Assembly: GCF_010731855.1 (NCBI RefSeq)
Contig: NZ_AP022620.1
Span: forward strand, 3,596,001-3,660,000
Direction of reading: 5' to 3'
Source of the DNA: Mycolicibacterium anyangense
GTDB taxonomy: Bacteria; Actinomycetota; Actinomycetes; Mycobacteriales; Mycobacteriaceae
Length of the DNA stretch: 64,000 bases
Position numbers and translations under genes: made by a program. The notes beneath the pieces are model-generated. The model was not told the DNA's origin, made no database searches, and worked only from the letters and a program-made list of their open reading frames with translations. This document shows positions 42,078 to 51,939 of this stretch, piece by piece. Numbering within the stretch: position 1 is the stretch's first letter; each line of letters opens with the position of its first letter.

Positions 42078-43616
42078 ATGACCGAGACGCGCGACCTCCC
42101 GCCCACCGCCCGCGCCGGTGCTGACGACATCGTCGAGGCGGCCGGGCACCCAGTCGGCGGTGGCCTGATCAAACCGGGGTATGACCCGCGACTGACCAAC
42201 GAGGACCTTGCACCACTGGCCAAGCAAAGCTGGTCGGCCTACAACATTTTCGCGTTCTGGATGTCCGACGTGCACAGTGTCGGCGGCTATGTCACCGCGG
42301 GCAGCCTGTTCGCGCTGGGACTGGCCAGTTGGCAGGTGCTGGTCGCGCTGCTGATCGGGATCGTGATCGTCAACATCTTCTGCAACCTGGTCGCCAAACC
42401 CAGCCAGCAGGCCGGGGTGCCCTATCCGGTGATCTGCCGCAGCGTATTCGGTGTGCTGGGCGCCAACATCCCGGCGATCATCCGCGGCCTGATCGCGGTC
42501 GCCTGGTACGGCATCCAGACATACCTGGCCTCGGCAGCACTGGATGTGGTGCTGCTCAAGCTCTTTCCAGGCCTGGCGCCCTACGCCGATGTGAACCAGT
42601 ACGGCTTCCTCGGGCTGCCGCTGCTCGGCTGGTGCAGCTTCATGCTGCTCTGGGTGCTGCAGGCCTGCGTGTTCTGGCGCGGCATGGAATCGATCCGCAG
42701 GTTCATCGACTTCTGCGGCCCCGCGGTGTACGTGGTGATGTTCATCCTGTGCGGGTATTTGATCCACAAGGCCGGCTGGAGCGCGATCGACCTCAACCTG
42801 GGTGCGGTGACCTACACCGGACTGGAGTCGGTTCCGGTGATGCTGGGGGCGATCGCCCTTGTGGTGTCCTACTTTTCGGGCCCGATGCTGAACTTCGGCG
42901 ACTTCTCGCGGTATGGAAAGTCGTTCGCTGCGGTGAAGCGGGGTAACTTCCTGGGCCTGCCGGTCAACTTTCTGGTGTTCTCGGTACTGGTGGTGGTGAC
43001 GGCCTCGCTGACCGTTCCGGTTTTCGGTGAACTGATCACCGATCCGGTTCAGACCGTGGCCCGCATCGACAGCACCTTCGCGATCGTGTTGGGCGCCTTG
43101 ACCTTCACCATCGCGACCATCGGCATCAACATCGTCGCGAACTTCATCAGCCCGGCCTTCGACTTCTCCAACGTGAGCCCGCAGAAGATCAGCTGGCGTG
43201 CCGGCGGCATGATCGCCGCCATCGGTTCGGTGTTGATCACCCCGTGGAACCTCTACAACAACCCCGAGGTCATCCACTACACGCTGGAGATCCTCGGTGC
43301 CTTCATCGGCCCGCTGTTCGGCGTCCTGATCGCCGACTTCTACCTGGTGCGCCGCCAGCACGTCGCGGTCGACGACCTGTTCACGATGAGCCCGAACGGA
43401 ACCTACTGGTACACCAAGGGCTACAACCCGGTGGCCGTCATCGCCACCGGAGTGGGCGCGGTGCTGGCCGTGGTCCCGGTACTGCTGGCCGGGTCGGTCT
43501 ACGGGATGCACACCGCCGCCCAGTACTCGTGGTTCATCGGCTGCGGGGTGGCGTTCGGCCTGTACTACCTGCTGGCGAAACATTCGTCGATGAAGATGAC
43601 CGTGCCGCAGCCGTGA
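42078..43616 (+). CDS. NCS1-family nucleobase/allantoin/hydantoin permease
   Basis: The 512-residue transporter has about 12 membrane segments. The NCS1 hallmark FAFWMSDVHSVGGY is near the N-terminus, and GVPYPVICRSVFG and TPWNLYNNPE are also typical. Relatives bring uracil, cytosine, allantoin or hydantoins into the cell with sodium or protons. The substrate here is uncertain. The GntR gene before it is the likely regulator. The sequence ends 38 bases before a PadR gene. Confidence 0.9.
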   Translation: MTETRDLPPTARAGADDIVEAAGHPVGGGLIKPGYDPRLTNEDLAPLAKQSWSAYNIFAFWMSDVHSVGGYVTAGSLFALGLASWQVLVALLIGIVIVNIFCNLVAKPSQQAGVPYPVICRSVFGVLGANIPAIIRGLIAVAWYGIQTYLASAALDVVLLKLFPGLAPYADVNQYGFLGLPLLGWCSFMLLWVLQACVFWRGMESIRRFIDFCGPAVYVVMFILCGYLIHKAGWSAIDLNLGAVTYTGLESVPVMLGAIALVVSYFSGPMLNFGDFSRYGKSFAAVKRGNFLGLPVNFLVFSVLVVVTASLTVPVFGELITDPVQTVARIDSTFAIVLGALTFTIATIGINIVANFISPAFDFSNVSPQKISWRAGGMIAAIGSVLITPWNLYNNPEVIHYTLEILGAFIGPLFGVLIADFYLVRRQHVAVDDLFTMSPNGTYWYTKGYNPVAVIATGVGAVLAVVPVLLAGSVYGMHTAAQYSWFIGCGVAFGLYYLLAKHSSMKMTVPQP

Positions 43617-43628
43617 CGTTCCACTTCT

Positions 43629-43648
43629 GACATGTCGCGCTCTACGAT
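43629..43648 (+). promoter_or_regulatory. Palindrome and -10 of the PadR gene
   Basis: GACATGTC (43629-43636) is followed by TACGAT (43643-43648), which ends 6 nt before the GTG. The arrangement suggests autoregulation of a leaderless PadR transcript. Confidence 0.4.
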
Positions 43649-43654
43649 GGACGG

Positions 43655-44176
43655 GTGAGTCTTCGCTACGCAGCATTGGGCCTGCTGGCCCAGCAGCCCG
43701 GCAGTGGGTATGACCTGCTCAAGCGGTTCGAGTACTCGATGGCCAACGTGTGGCCCGCCACCCAGAGCCAGCTGTACGGCGAATTGAACAAGCTGGCCGA
43801 CGCCGGCCTGATCGAGGTCACCGATATCGGCCCGCGCGGGCGTAAGGAATACCGGGTCACCGACGCCGGCCGCGAGGATCTGCTGCGCTGGATGGCCCAT
43901 CCGCAGGATGACCCGCCGTATCGCAGTGCCGAACTCCTGCGGGTGTTCCTGCTCGGCGAGATGCCCGCCGATCAGGCGCGCGCGCATGTCGCCAGCCTGG
44001 CCGAACAAGCCGATGCCGAGCGCAAACGTTATGAGCAGCTGCGCGATTCGGTCGACTGGGGCACCTCCGACACCGACTTCTACGGCCGTGCCGCCCTGGA
44101 GTACGGGCTGCGCGCAGAGGCGATGGAAGCCGACTGGGCCCGCTGGCTCGTCGAGGAGATCGACCGCCGCTCCTGA
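43655..44176 (+). CDS. PadR-family regulator with Vir-type C-terminal domain
   Basis: The 173-residue protein begins MSLRYAALGLLAQQPGSGYDLLKRFE, the PadR winged helix, and continues with TDIGPRGRKEYRVTDAGRE. The C-terminal helical domain (about 90-173) is of the AphA/Vir type. The start is a GTG with an adjacent -10 element. The target genes are not evident; it lies just downstream of the NCS1 permease. Confidence 0.85.
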   Translation: MSLRYAALGLLAQQPGSGYDLLKRFEYSMANVWPATQSQLYGELNKLADAGLIEVTDIGPRGRKEYRVTDAGREDLLRWMAHPQDDPPYRSAELLRVFLLGEMPADQARAHVASLAEQADAERKRYEQLRDSVDWGTSDTDFYGRAALEYGLRAEAMEADWARWLVEEIDRRS

Positions 44177-44201
44177 AACTCGTCGTTGCATCGCGATAGC
44201 T

Positions 44202-44226
44202 TCCGATATATCGTTGACGTATCGGA
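44202..44226. promoter_or_regulatory. Inverted repeat upstream of second PadR gene, probable operator
   Basis: TCCGATA-N11-TATCGGA has perfect 7-bp arms and also contains the self-complementary CGATATATCG. It lies 40 bases before the ATG, as expected for an autoregulatory PadR operator. Confidence 0.5.
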
Positions 44227-44265
44227 GGCGCACTCGGCGCTTCCCGTCGAGAAAGAGAGAGTGCG

Positions 44266-45003
44266 ATGAGCACCCCATTTCCCCAGTTCAACGGCCCGCA
44301 CCCGGGTCGTCCCAGTTTCGGTCCCGGGTTCGGTCCTGGCTTCGGCCCCGGATTCGGTTTCGCCCCGCCCGGACCCGGCCGCCGGCACGCTCGCCGGCAC
44401 TTCCGTGAGCACGTCCGCGAACAGATGGCCGCCGGTGACGGTCCGGCCGGGTTCGGCCCGCGCGGTGGCTTCGGCCCCGGATTCGGGTTCGGCCCGGGCT
44501 TCGGCTTCGGGCCTGGTTTCGGGCCCGGCGGCCGCGGTGGCCGCCGCGGGCATGGCCGTGGCCGCGGCAGGCGCGGTGATGTCCGTGCCGCGATCCTGGC
44601 CCTGCTGGCCGAACGGCCGATGCACGGCTACGAGATGATCCAGGAGATCGCCGAACGCACCGACGGTGTGTGGAAGCCCAGCCCCGGCTCGGTCTACCCC
44701 ACCCTGCAATTGCTCGTCGACGAAGGCGTCATCGTCGGCACCGAAACCGACGGCAGCAAGAAGCTTTTCGAGCTGACCGAGGACGGTCGCGCCGCCGCCG
44801 AGAAGATCACCGCCCCGCCGTGGCAGGAGATCGCCGAAGACGTCGACCCGGGCCAGCTCAACCTGCGTGCCGCCATCGGCCAGTTGTTCGGAGCGGTTGC
44901 GCAGTCCGCGCACACCGCCAGCCCGGAGCAACAGCAGCGCATCGTCGACATCGTCAACGCTGCGCGCCGTGAGGTCTACCAGATCCTCGGCGAATCGGAG
45001 TAG
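44266..45003 (+). CDS. PadR-family regulator with Phe-Gly-Pro-rich N-terminus
   Basis: The 245-residue protein has about 100 residues of FGPG/FGFGPG repeats and Arg-rich segments before the PadR winged helix (about 105-180), recognisable by AAILALLAERPMHGYEMIQEI (quoted in part) and SPGSVYPTLQLL. A helical dimerisation tail follows. The ribosome-binding site is AAAGAGAGAG. The low-complexity region could bind metal or nucleic acid or be a flexible tether. Confidence 0.85.
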   Translation: MSTPFPQFNGPHPGRPSFGPGFGPGFGPGFGFAPPGPGRRHARRHFREHVREQMAAGDGPAGFGPRGGFGPGFGFGPGFGFGPGFGPGGRGGRRGHGRGRGRRGDVRAAILALLAERPMHGYEMIQEIAERTDGVWKPSPGSVYPTLQLLVDEGVIVGTETDGSKKLFELTEDGRAAAEKITAPPWQEIAEDVDPGQLNLRAAIGQLFGAVAQSAHTASPEQQQRIVDIVNAARREVYQILGESE

Positions 45004-45004
45004 C

Positions 45005-45053
45005 GATTTCGGCGCGGTTGCCGTCGCTGAGCGGCGGCAACCGCGCCGAAATC
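45005..45053 (+). terminator. Hairpin terminator after the PadR gene
   Basis: Perfect 19-bp arms (45005-45023 and 45035-45053) enclose an 11-nt loop immediately after the PadR stop. The outer 15 bases of the arm, GATTTCGGCGCGGTT, are identical to those at 4207-4221. Confidence 0.65.
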
Positions 45054-45075
45054 ATGGGCATGCTTCGATGGTCCC

Positions 45076-46266
45076 GTGTCACGGTCGATCGCGTGTGTCC
45101 TGACTCTCGGGCTTCTGCTTGGCGCACCGGCGCCAGGGGTGAGCCGCGCCGACGACTGGCACGTGGTACGTGCCGTCGTGGTGATGCGCCACGGCGTGCG
45201 CCCGCCAAACCAGGAACCGCCGGTACCCACCTCGATAGCCCCCCAACCGTGGCCCGCATGGGTAACCCCACCCGGCTGGCTCACCGATCACGGCGCCGCC
45301 GCCATCCGACTGGTCGCCGCCGACGACGGCCGCCGATTCACCGCCGACGGTCTCCTGCCCGCTCAGGGCTGCCCGCCGTCAGGCTCGGTGCAGGTCCTAT
45401 CCGATTCCCTGGAACGCACCATCGCCACCGGCAACGCCTATGCCGCCGCCCTGGCCCCCGGTTGTGCGTTGCCCAACCTGCACCGCCCGCAAGGGGAACC
45501 CGACCCGCTGTTCGCCGAGTATCGGGACTCGGGCATCACCACCGAGGAAGCCGCCGACGCCGTCGCCGCGGCGGTCGGCCCCGACGGCGCGACGGCATTG
45601 GCTGCCCGATATCAACCGGAGCTGGCCACGCTGACCCGCATCCTGTGCGGGACGCACAGCAGCGGATGCGGGCTCACCGACCTGACCAGCGGCACCGAGG
45701 TCGACCCCAGCGGCGCACACCGCCCGAAGCTGACCGGGGCGCTGGCCCACGGATCGGTGATCTCCGAAGTGCTGGAACTCCAGTACGCCGAGGGCAAGCC
45801 GCGCTCCGATGTCGGGTGGGGGCGAGCCAGCGCCGCCGACATCGCCGCCGTGGGAACACTGCACGCGCTGGAGCTGTCGATCATCGCCCGGCCACGCCCG
45901 TTGGCGCTGGCCAACGCCGGCGGGATCGCCGACACCGTCGCCCGCGCACTCGCCGACGGGCCGCCGTTGACGGTGATCGTCGGCCACGACACCGACATCG
46001 CCAACCTCTCCGGCCTGTTGGACCTGCATTGGTCCATCACCGGATTCGCCGACGACGAGCCGGCACCCGGCGGTGCGCTGATCTTCGAGGTGCTCGAGGA
46101 CGGTGCCGGGCACCGGTTGGTCCGGACGTCCTACCGTTCCCAAACCCTGGACCAGATCCGTGATCTGGTGCCAGGCCCGGCACAGCAGGTGCCGACGGCG
46201 CCCAGCGACTGCCCCGACGACCTCTGCCCCCTCGACGCGATCAGCGCCGGGCTGACCCGCCGCTAG
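45076..46266 (+). CDS. Secreted histidine acid phosphatase
   Basis: The 396-residue protein starts at the GTG of a signal peptide (cleavage near VSRA-DDW). It carries the catalytic MRHGVRPP (RHGxRxP, about 36-43) and the proton-donor motif VGHDTDIAN (HD, about 297-305) of branch 2 histidine phosphatases such as phytase and glucose-1-phosphatase. Four or more Cys may form disulfides. It probably releases phosphate from organic phosphates outside the membrane. Confidence 0.87.
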   Translation: MSRSIACVLTLGLLLGAPAPGVSRADDWHVVRAVVVMRHGVRPPNQEPPVPTSIAPQPWPAWVTPPGWLTDHGAAAIRLVAADDGRRFTADGLLPAQGCPPSGSVQVLSDSLERTIATGNAYAAALAPGCALPNLHRPQGEPDPLFAEYRDSGITTEEAADAVAAAVGPDGATALAARYQPELATLTRILCGTHSSGCGLTDLTSGTEVDPSGAHRPKLTGALAHGSVISEVLELQYAEGKPRSDVGWGRASAADIAAVGTLHALELSIIARPRPLALANAGGIADTVARALADGPPLTVIVGHDTDIANLSGLLDLHWSITGFADDEPAPGGALIFEVLEDGAGHRLVRTSYRSQTLDQIRDLVPGPAQQVPTAPSDCPDDLCPLDAISAGLTRR

Positions 46267-46272
46267 CCGCAG

Positions 46273-47790
46273 TCACGAGACGTCGACCCAGTCCAGGGTG
46301 CGCTGCACCGCCTTACGCCAGCCGGCGTACCCACCGGCGCGCTGCTCCTCACTCCAGGCCGGCGACCACCGGCGATCCTCCTGCCAATTCGCCCGCAGGT
46401 CATCGGGATCCGCCCAGAAGCCGGTCGCCAGACCCGCCGCGTACGCCGCGCCCAGCGCCGTCGTCTCGGCCACCACCGGGCGCACCACGTCGACGCCCAG
46501 CACGTCGGCCTGGATCTGCATGCACAACTCGTTGGCCGTCACCCCGCCGTCGACCTTCAGCACCTCCAGGTGCACGCCGGAGTCGGCCTCCATGGCGTCG
46601 ACGACGTCGCGGCTCTGATAGCAGATCGCCTCCAGCGTCGCGCGAGCCACGTGGGCATTGGAGTTGAACCGCGACAGCCCCACGATCGCGCCGCGCGCAT
46701 CGGAGCGCCAGTAGGGCGCGAACAATCCGGAGAACGCCGGCACGAAGTACACCCCGCCGTTGTCGGAGACCTGCGCGGCCAGCGTCTCGCTGTCGGAGGC
46801 CCCGCTGATGATGCCCAGCTGATCTCGCAACCACTGCACCGCCGACCCGGTCACCGCGATCGAACCCTCAAGGGCGTAAACAGGTTTCGCGTCACCGAAC
46901 TGGTAGCACACCGTGGTCAGCAGCCCGTTGGCGCTACGCACGATCTTCTCGCCGGTGTTGAGCAGCAGGAAATTGCCTGTGCCATAGGTGTTCTTGGCCT
47001 CCCCCGGCGCCAGACACACCTGGCCGACCATCGCGGCCTGCTGATCCCCCAGACTGGCGGTCACCGGCACCTGCCCGCCGGCCGGACCACCGGGATGGGT
47101 CATGCCGTAGGGCTCCGGTGAGGACGACGGACGGATCTCCGGCAGCATGGCGCGCGGAACGCCGAAGAACGACAACAGCTCGTCGTCCCAGTCCAGGGTC
47201 TCGAGGTTCATCAGCATGGTCCGGCTGGCGTTGGTGACATCGGTGACGTGCACGCCGCCGGCCGGGCCCCCGGTGAGATTCCACAGCACCCAGGTGTCCG
47301 GCGTGCCGAACAACGCATCGCCGCGTTCGGCGGCCGCCCGCACCCCGTCGACGTTGTCCAGGATCCACTGCAGCTTGCCGCCCGAGAAGTACGTCGCCGG
47401 CGGCAGACCGGCCTTGTGCCGGATCACCTCACCACGGCCGTCACGATCCAGCGCGGTGGCGATGCGGTCGGTGCGGGTGTCCTGCCACACGATCGCGTTG
47501 TAATACGGCCGGCCGGTCTTGCGGTTCCACACCAGCGTGGTCTCGCGCTGATTGGTGATACCGAGGGCAGCGAGGTCACCGGCCGACAGCTTGGTGGCGT
47601 TGAGGGCCGACTGCACCACCGTCTGCGTGCGCTCCCAGATCTCCACCGGGTTGTGCTCCACCCACCCTGCCTTAGGCAGGATCTGCTCGTGCTCGAGCTG
47701 GTGGCGCCCCACCTCCAGACCGTTGTGGTCGAAGATCATGCAGCGGGTGCTGGTGGTGCCCTGGTCAATGGATGCGACGAAGTCGGCCAA
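46273..47790 (-). CDS. glpK: Glycerol kinase
   Basis: The 505-residue FGGY kinase phosphorylates glycerol to glycerol 3-phosphate. The N-terminal phosphate loop [15 protein letters not shown] and the C-terminal block with EALCYQSRD-like [12 protein letters not shown] and GLATGFW are diagnostic. I chose the TTG start because GGAG lies five bases upstream and family members begin [11 protein letters not shown]. The in-frame ATG at 47826 has no ribosome-binding site and would overlap the divergent gene. Orthologue of Rv3696c. Confidence 0.94.
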   Translation of the reverse strand: MADFVASIDQGTTSTRCMIFDHNGLEVGRHQLEHEQILPKAGWVEHNPVEIWERTQTVVQSALNATKLSAGDLAALGITNQRETTLVWNRKTGRPYYNAIVWQDTRTDRIATALDRDGRGEVIRHKAGLPPATYFSGGKLQWILDNVDGVRAAAERGDALFGTPDTWVLWNLTGGPAGGVHVTDVTNASRTMLMNLETLDWDDELLSFFGVPRAMLPEIRPSSSPEPYGMTHPGGPAGGQVPVTASLGDQQAAMVGQVCLAPGEAKNTYGTGNFLLLNTGEKIVRSANGLLTTVCYQFGDAKPVYALEGSIAVTGSAVQWLRDQLGIISGASDSETLAAQVSDNGGVYFVPAFSGLFAPYWRSDARGAIVGLSRFNSNAHVARATLEAICYQSRDVVDAMEADSGVHLEVLKVDGGVTANELCMQIQADVLGVDVVRPVVAETTALGAAYAAGLATGFWADPDDLRANWQEDRRWSPAWSEEQRAGGYAGWRKAVQRTLDWVDVS

Positions 47791-47824
47791 CAGTGCTCCT
47801 AGAAAAGGTGGCGGTCCATCGTCC

Positions 47825-48586
47825 ATGATGGCCTACGTGGCAAAGCCAGTGGCCGACATCGCCGACATGCCCCGGGGCGGCCCGGATGCGTCCTGGTTGG
47901 ACCGCATGCTGCAGACCGATCGCCCCGAATACCTCGACCGCGACGACGTCGATGACAAGGTCAAGCGCGGGGTGATCCGGGCGCTGGACGTGATGGGCTC
48001 GCTGTTCAAGGAGCACGAACGCAACGCTGCCCTGGTGCTGGCCGAGGTCGCCGACGTGCCCGACCCCAGGATTCTCGAACTCGGTGCCGGCCATGGTGCG
48101 CTGTCGCGGATCGTCCTCGACCAGCACCCCACCGCCACGGTGACGATCTCCGACATCAACCCCGAGTCGGTGGCGGCGATGTCGGCTTCCGACCTCGGCG
48201 AGCACCCGCGCGCCACCGTCCGCACCCTCGACGCGACGGCGATCGACGCCCCGGACGACTCGTTCGACCTCGCGGTCTTCGCGCTGTCGTTCCATCACCT
48301 GCCACCGGATCTGGCTGCCCGCGTCTTCGCCGAGGGAACCCGGGTGGCCGCCGAGCTGTTGATCATCGACCTGCCGCGGCCGCCGTCACCGCTGCACCTG
48401 GTGAAGCTGGCGACGTTCGCCCCGTTCGCGCTGTGCTGGCCGTTCGCCCACGACGGGCTGATCAGCTCGCTGCGGGCCTACAGTCGTTCGGCCCTGCAGG
48501 CCCTCGGTGACCACGCGGGTGTCGACGTCGAGGTCAGCAGCGGCCAGTTCGACCGGCAGACGGTGGTAGTCCGCCGCCGCGGCTGA
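47825..48586 (+). CDS. Class I SAM-dependent methyltransferase
   Basis: The 253-residue protein has SAM motif I as [17 protein letters not shown] (about 82-98), motif II as [10 protein letters not shown], and [17 protein letters not shown], typical of small-molecule methyltransferases. A hydrophobic stretch (about 190-205) follows. The ATG at 47825 (or the next codon) is used. The frame is open far upstream, but that overlaps glpK. It is co-directional with the GCS2-like gene 41 bases on. The substrate is unknown. Confidence 0.8.
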   Translation: MMAYVAKPVADIADMPRGGPDASWLDRMLQTDRPEYLDRDDVDDKVKRGVIRALDVMGSLFKEHERNAALVLAEVADVPDPRILELGAGHGALSRIVLDQHPTATVTISDINPESVAAMSASDLGEHPRATVRTLDATAIDAPDDSFDLAVFALSFHHLPPDLAARVFAEGTRVAAELLIIDLPRPPSPLHLVKLATFAPFALCWPFAHDGLISSLRAYSRSALQALGDHAGVDVEVSSGQFDRQTVVVRRRG

Positions 48587-48627
48587 TCTCCGCGATTTCC
48601 TTGCGCGCTCGGCGCCGAACCGGTTGC

Positions 48628-50114
48628 ATGGCCAAAGTGGGCGAAGAGGTCAAGCACGCCAGCTACAACCGGGCACACCGCCAGGAATACCGCCGCAAGG
48701 TGCAGCTGTGCCTGGACGTGTTCGAAACCATGCTGGCCCAGTCCAGTTTCGAGTTCGACCGGCCGCTGACCGGGATGGAGATCGAATGCAACCTGGTGGA
48801 CGCCGGCTACCAGCCGGCGATGTCCAACCAAGAGGTGCTCGCGGCGATCGCCGATCCGGCCTACCAGACTGAATTGGGCGCCTACAACATCGAATTCAAC
48901 GTCCCACCGCGTCGGCTGCCCGGGCGAACGGCGCTGGAATTGGAGGACGAGATCCGCGCCAGTCTCAACGCCGCGGAGTCCAAGGCCAACACCGACGGCG
49001 CCCACATCGTGATGATCGGCATCCTGCCGACGCTGATGCCGCAACACCTGACCGGGCATTGGATGAGCCCGTCGATGCGGTATCAGGCGCTCAACGATTC
49101 CATCTTCACCGCCCGCGGCGAGGACATCCTGATCGATATCGCGGGCCCGGAGCGGCTGAGCCTGCACGCGGAGTCCATTGCACCCGAATCCGCTTGCACC
49201 AGCATGCAATTGCACCTTCAGGTGTCGCCGGCGGACTTCGCCAGCAATTGGAACGCCGCGCAGGTACTGGCGGGGCCCCAGTTGGCACTCGGCGCGAATT
49301 CACCCTATTTCTTCGGCCATCAATTGTGGGCCGAGACCCGCATCGAACTGTTCGCCCAGGCCACCGATACCCGGCCCGACGAGTTGAAGGCACAGGGGGT
49401 ACGTCCCCGGGTGTGGTTCGGCGAACGCTGGATCACCTCGATCTTCGACCTGTTCGAGGAGAACGTCCGCTACTTCCCGTCGCTGCTGCCCGAACTGTCC
49501 GACGAGGATCCGGTCGCCGAGCTGGCCGCCGGGCGTACCCCGCACCTGCCCGAGCTGCGGCTGCACAACGGCACGGTCTACCGCTGGAACCGTCCGGTGT
49601 ACGACGTGGTGGACGGCCGCCCGCATCTGCGGGTGGAGAACCGGGTGCTGCCGGCCGGGCCGACCGTCGTCGACATGATGGCCAACTCGGCGTTCTATTA
49701 CGGGGCGCTGCGCTACCTGTCCGAGGAGGACCGTCCACTGTGGACGAAGATGAGTTTCACTGCGGCACAAGACAATTTCTGGAGTCTGCACGCAACGGTC
49801 TGGATGGCCGGCTGTACTGGCCCGGCCTTGGTGAGGTGACCGCCGACGAGTTGGTGCTGCGGACGCTGCTGCCGATGGCCGACGAGGGGCTGCGCCGCTG
49901 GCAGGTGGCCGCCGAGGTCCGCGATCGCTATCTCGGGGTGATCGAGGGCCGCGCGAAGACCGGCCGCAACGGGTCGGCCTGGCAGGTGGCCACGGTGCGC
50001 GCACTGCAGGAGCAGGGCGTGGCCCGGCCGCAGGCACTGGCCGAGATGCTGCGGCGCTACTGCGAGCAGATGCACAGCAACGAACCGGTGCACACCTGGG
50101 AGCAACCCACCTGA
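48628..50114 (+). pseudogene. Glutamate-cysteine ligase-like (GCS2) gene with a one-base frameshift
   Basis: Residues 1-384 form a GCS2 carboxylate-amine ligase with GMEIECNLVDAGYQ and NIEFNVPPR. After QDNF (base 49779) the frame is lost and a stop appears at 49839. The +2 frame restores the expected LESARNGLDGRLYWPGLGEV and runs to 50114. Inserting one C between 49779 and 49780 gives an uninterrupted protein of about 495 residues, like Rv3698. Either this is a recent inactivating deletion or a sequencing error. The gene lies next to the ergothioneine operon, whose EgtA does related chemistry. Confidence 0.85.
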
Positions 50115-50141
50115 TCCGAAACGCGGAGTAGCGTCGTTCTC

Positions 50142-50819
50142 ATGGCTGACGAAGTGATGGATTGGGACAGCGCCTACCGGCAGGACGGGGCTTTCCCGGG
50201 ACCGCCGCCGTGGAACATCGGTGAGCCGCAACCCGAATTGGCGGCGCTGATCCGCGACGGCAAGGTGACCGGCGACGTGCTGGACGCCGGCTGCGGGCAC
50301 GCCGAATTGTCGTTGGCGCTGGCCGCCCAGGGCTACACCGTGGTCGGCATCGACGTCTCACCGACCGCGATCGCCGCCGCCACCCGCTCGGCCGAGGAAC
50401 GCGGGCTGTCCAACGCGACGTTCGTGTGCGATGACATCACCGCCTTCACCGGTTTCGACGGCCGGTTCTCGACGATCATCGACAGCACGTTGTTCCATTC
50501 GCTACCGATCGAGGGCCGTGACGGGTACCTGCGGTCCATTCGCCGGGCCGCGGCGCCGGGCGCGCGCTACTACGTGTTGGTGTTCGCCAAGGGCGCCTTC
50601 CCGCCCGACATCGAGACCAAGCCGCACGAGGTCGACGAGGACGAGTTGCGAGCCGCGGTGTCGCAACATTTCGAGATCGATGAGATCCGGCCCGCCAAGA
50701 TCCATTCGCACAAACCGGAATTCCCCGACATGCCGGATGGCCCGATGCCGTTCGACACCGACGGGAAGGGCCGGATGATGATGCCGGCCTACCTGCTCAG
50801 CGCGCATACCGCGAGCTGA
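50142..50819 (+). CDS. Class I SAM-dependent methyltransferase
   Basis: The 225-residue protein has DWDSAYRQDGAFPGPPPWNIGEPQPEL at the N-terminus (quoted in part), the SAM motif VLDAGCGHAELSLALA (about 46-61), and VVGIDVSPTAIAAA. It resembles thiopurine- or tellurite-type methyltransferases, with a C-terminal MMMPAYLL. Orthologue of Rv3699. It is convergent with egtE; whether it belongs to thiol metabolism is open. Confidence 0.85.
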   Translation: MADEVMDWDSAYRQDGAFPGPPPWNIGEPQPELAALIRDGKVTGDVLDAGCGHAELSLALAAQGYTVVGIDVSPTAIAAATRSAEERGLSNATFVCDDITAFTGFDGRFSTIIDSTLFHSLPIEGRDGYLRSIRRAAAPGARYYVLVFAKGAFPPDIETKPHEVDEDELRAAVSQHFEIDEIRPAKIHSHKPEFPDMPDGPMPFDTDGKGRMMMPAYLLSAHTAS

Positions 50820-50832
50820 CCTCTGCCGCCGG

Positions 50833-51939
50833 TCAGGTGGCGGAACTGAGCGCGGCGGCCAGCACCTCGACGTCCTCGACGGTGTTGTCGACATGCGGCG
50901 ACACTCGCAGGACCGGCGTCTGCATCTCCAGTGGCGCGCGCTCCACACCTGCCGCGGTGGTGACGATGCCGTGTTCGGCGATCAGCCGGGCCCGCACCGT
51001 CACCGGGTCGGCCCCGTCGGTCGGCGCCAAAGTCGTGATGGCAGTGGGCTCGTCGGCCGGTTCCACCACGCGCCAGCCGGGGACCTCGGCCAGCACACCA
51101 CGGGTGGCGCGGGCCAGCTCGATCAGGTGCTGGCGCACCACGTCCGGACCGGCCGCCAGGTGCTCTCCCACTGCAACCGAGAATCCCACTCGCGCAGCCA
51201 CATTGGCCTCGCCGAGTTCCAGGGACTGTAATGCCGAGAACTGGTCGGCCCACTGCGGGGTGCGCAGCAGATCCGCGAGTGCGGGCCGGACGGCCAGAAC
51301 ACCGACGCCGCGAGGACCAGCCATCCACTTGCGCGACGAGGAGTAGACGGCGTCGGCGTCGACCACGCAATCGATCTGACCCAGGGCCTGCGCGGCGTCG
51401 ACCACCAGGGGCACCCCGAGCTCGCGGCAGATCTCGGCTACTGCCGGTACTGGTTGCAGCACCCCGCGGTGGCTGCCGATAGCGGTCAGATGCACCATCG
51501 CCGGAGGTGCGGCCCGCAGCGCTGCTGCGGCGGCATCGGGGTCCAGCCGGCCAAGTTCATCCACCGGCAACGGCGAGGTGGTGAATCCCTGTGCGGCGAA
51601 CTGAGCGAGGTTGGGCCCGTACTCGCCGGGCAGACAGGCCACGGTCCGCGGCAGCGGCCACACCCCGAGCAACAGTTCGAGGGCATTGCCCGATCCCGTG
51701 CTGAAAACCACATCACCCGAGGACATTCCGGTGAGCGCGGCAACCCCGGCTCGGCCGGCGTCGAGCACGGGTGCGGCGGCTTCGGCGGCCACGTAGCCGC
51801 CGACCTCGCTCTCGTGGCGGGCGTGGGCGACCGCGGCATCGATGGCCGCAAGGCTCTGCCGTGAGCAGGCCGCGCTGTCCAGGTGCACTCCGGCCACCGG
51901 CAGCCGGTCGGCGCGCCAGCGTTGCGCGAGATCGCTCAC
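50833..51939 (-). CDS. egtE: EgtE, hercynylcysteine sulfoxide C-S lyase
   Basis: The 368-residue fold-type I PLP enzyme starts at the GTG of VSDLAQRW, overlapping the egtD stop (GTGA). It has the cofactor segment [12 protein letters not shown] and [12 protein letters not shown] with the Schiff-base Lys. In the ergothioneine pathway it cleaves hercynylcysteine sulfoxide to ergothioneine. Orthologue of Rv3700c and last gene of egtABCDE. Confidence 0.93.
   Translation of the reverse strand: MSDLAQRWRADRLPVAGVHLDSAACSRQSLAAIDAAVAHARHESEVGGYVAAEAAAPVLDAGRAGVAALTGMSSGDVVFSTGSGNALELLLGVWPLPRTVACLPGEYGPNLAQFAAQGFTTSPLPVDELGRLDPDAAAAALRAAPPAMVHLTAIGSHRGVLQPVPAVAEICRELGVPLVVDAAQALGQIDCVVDADAVYSSSRKWMAGPRGVGVLAVRPALADLLRTPQWADQFSALQSLELGEANVAARVGFSVAVGEHLAAGPDVVRQHLIELARATRGVLAEVPGWRVVEPADEPTAITTLAPTDGADPVTVRARLIAEHGIVTTAAGVERAPLEMQTPVLRVSPHVDNTVEDVEVLAAALSSAT

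Noticed and set aside
41928-43676. A 582-codon minus-strand open frame rich in His, Gln and Arg
   Set aside because: Antisense shadow of the NCS1 permease; such composition is typical of the reverse frame of a membrane protein gene.
44310-44550. Tandem repeats that might be a CRISPR or satellite array
   Set aside because: They encode FGPG repeats in frame within the PadR gene; there are no conserved repeat-spacer units.
47552-47824. Longer start for the methyltransferase gene after glpK
   Set aside because: It would lie entirely antisense to the glpK N-terminus; ATG at 47825 begins the family-like sequence.
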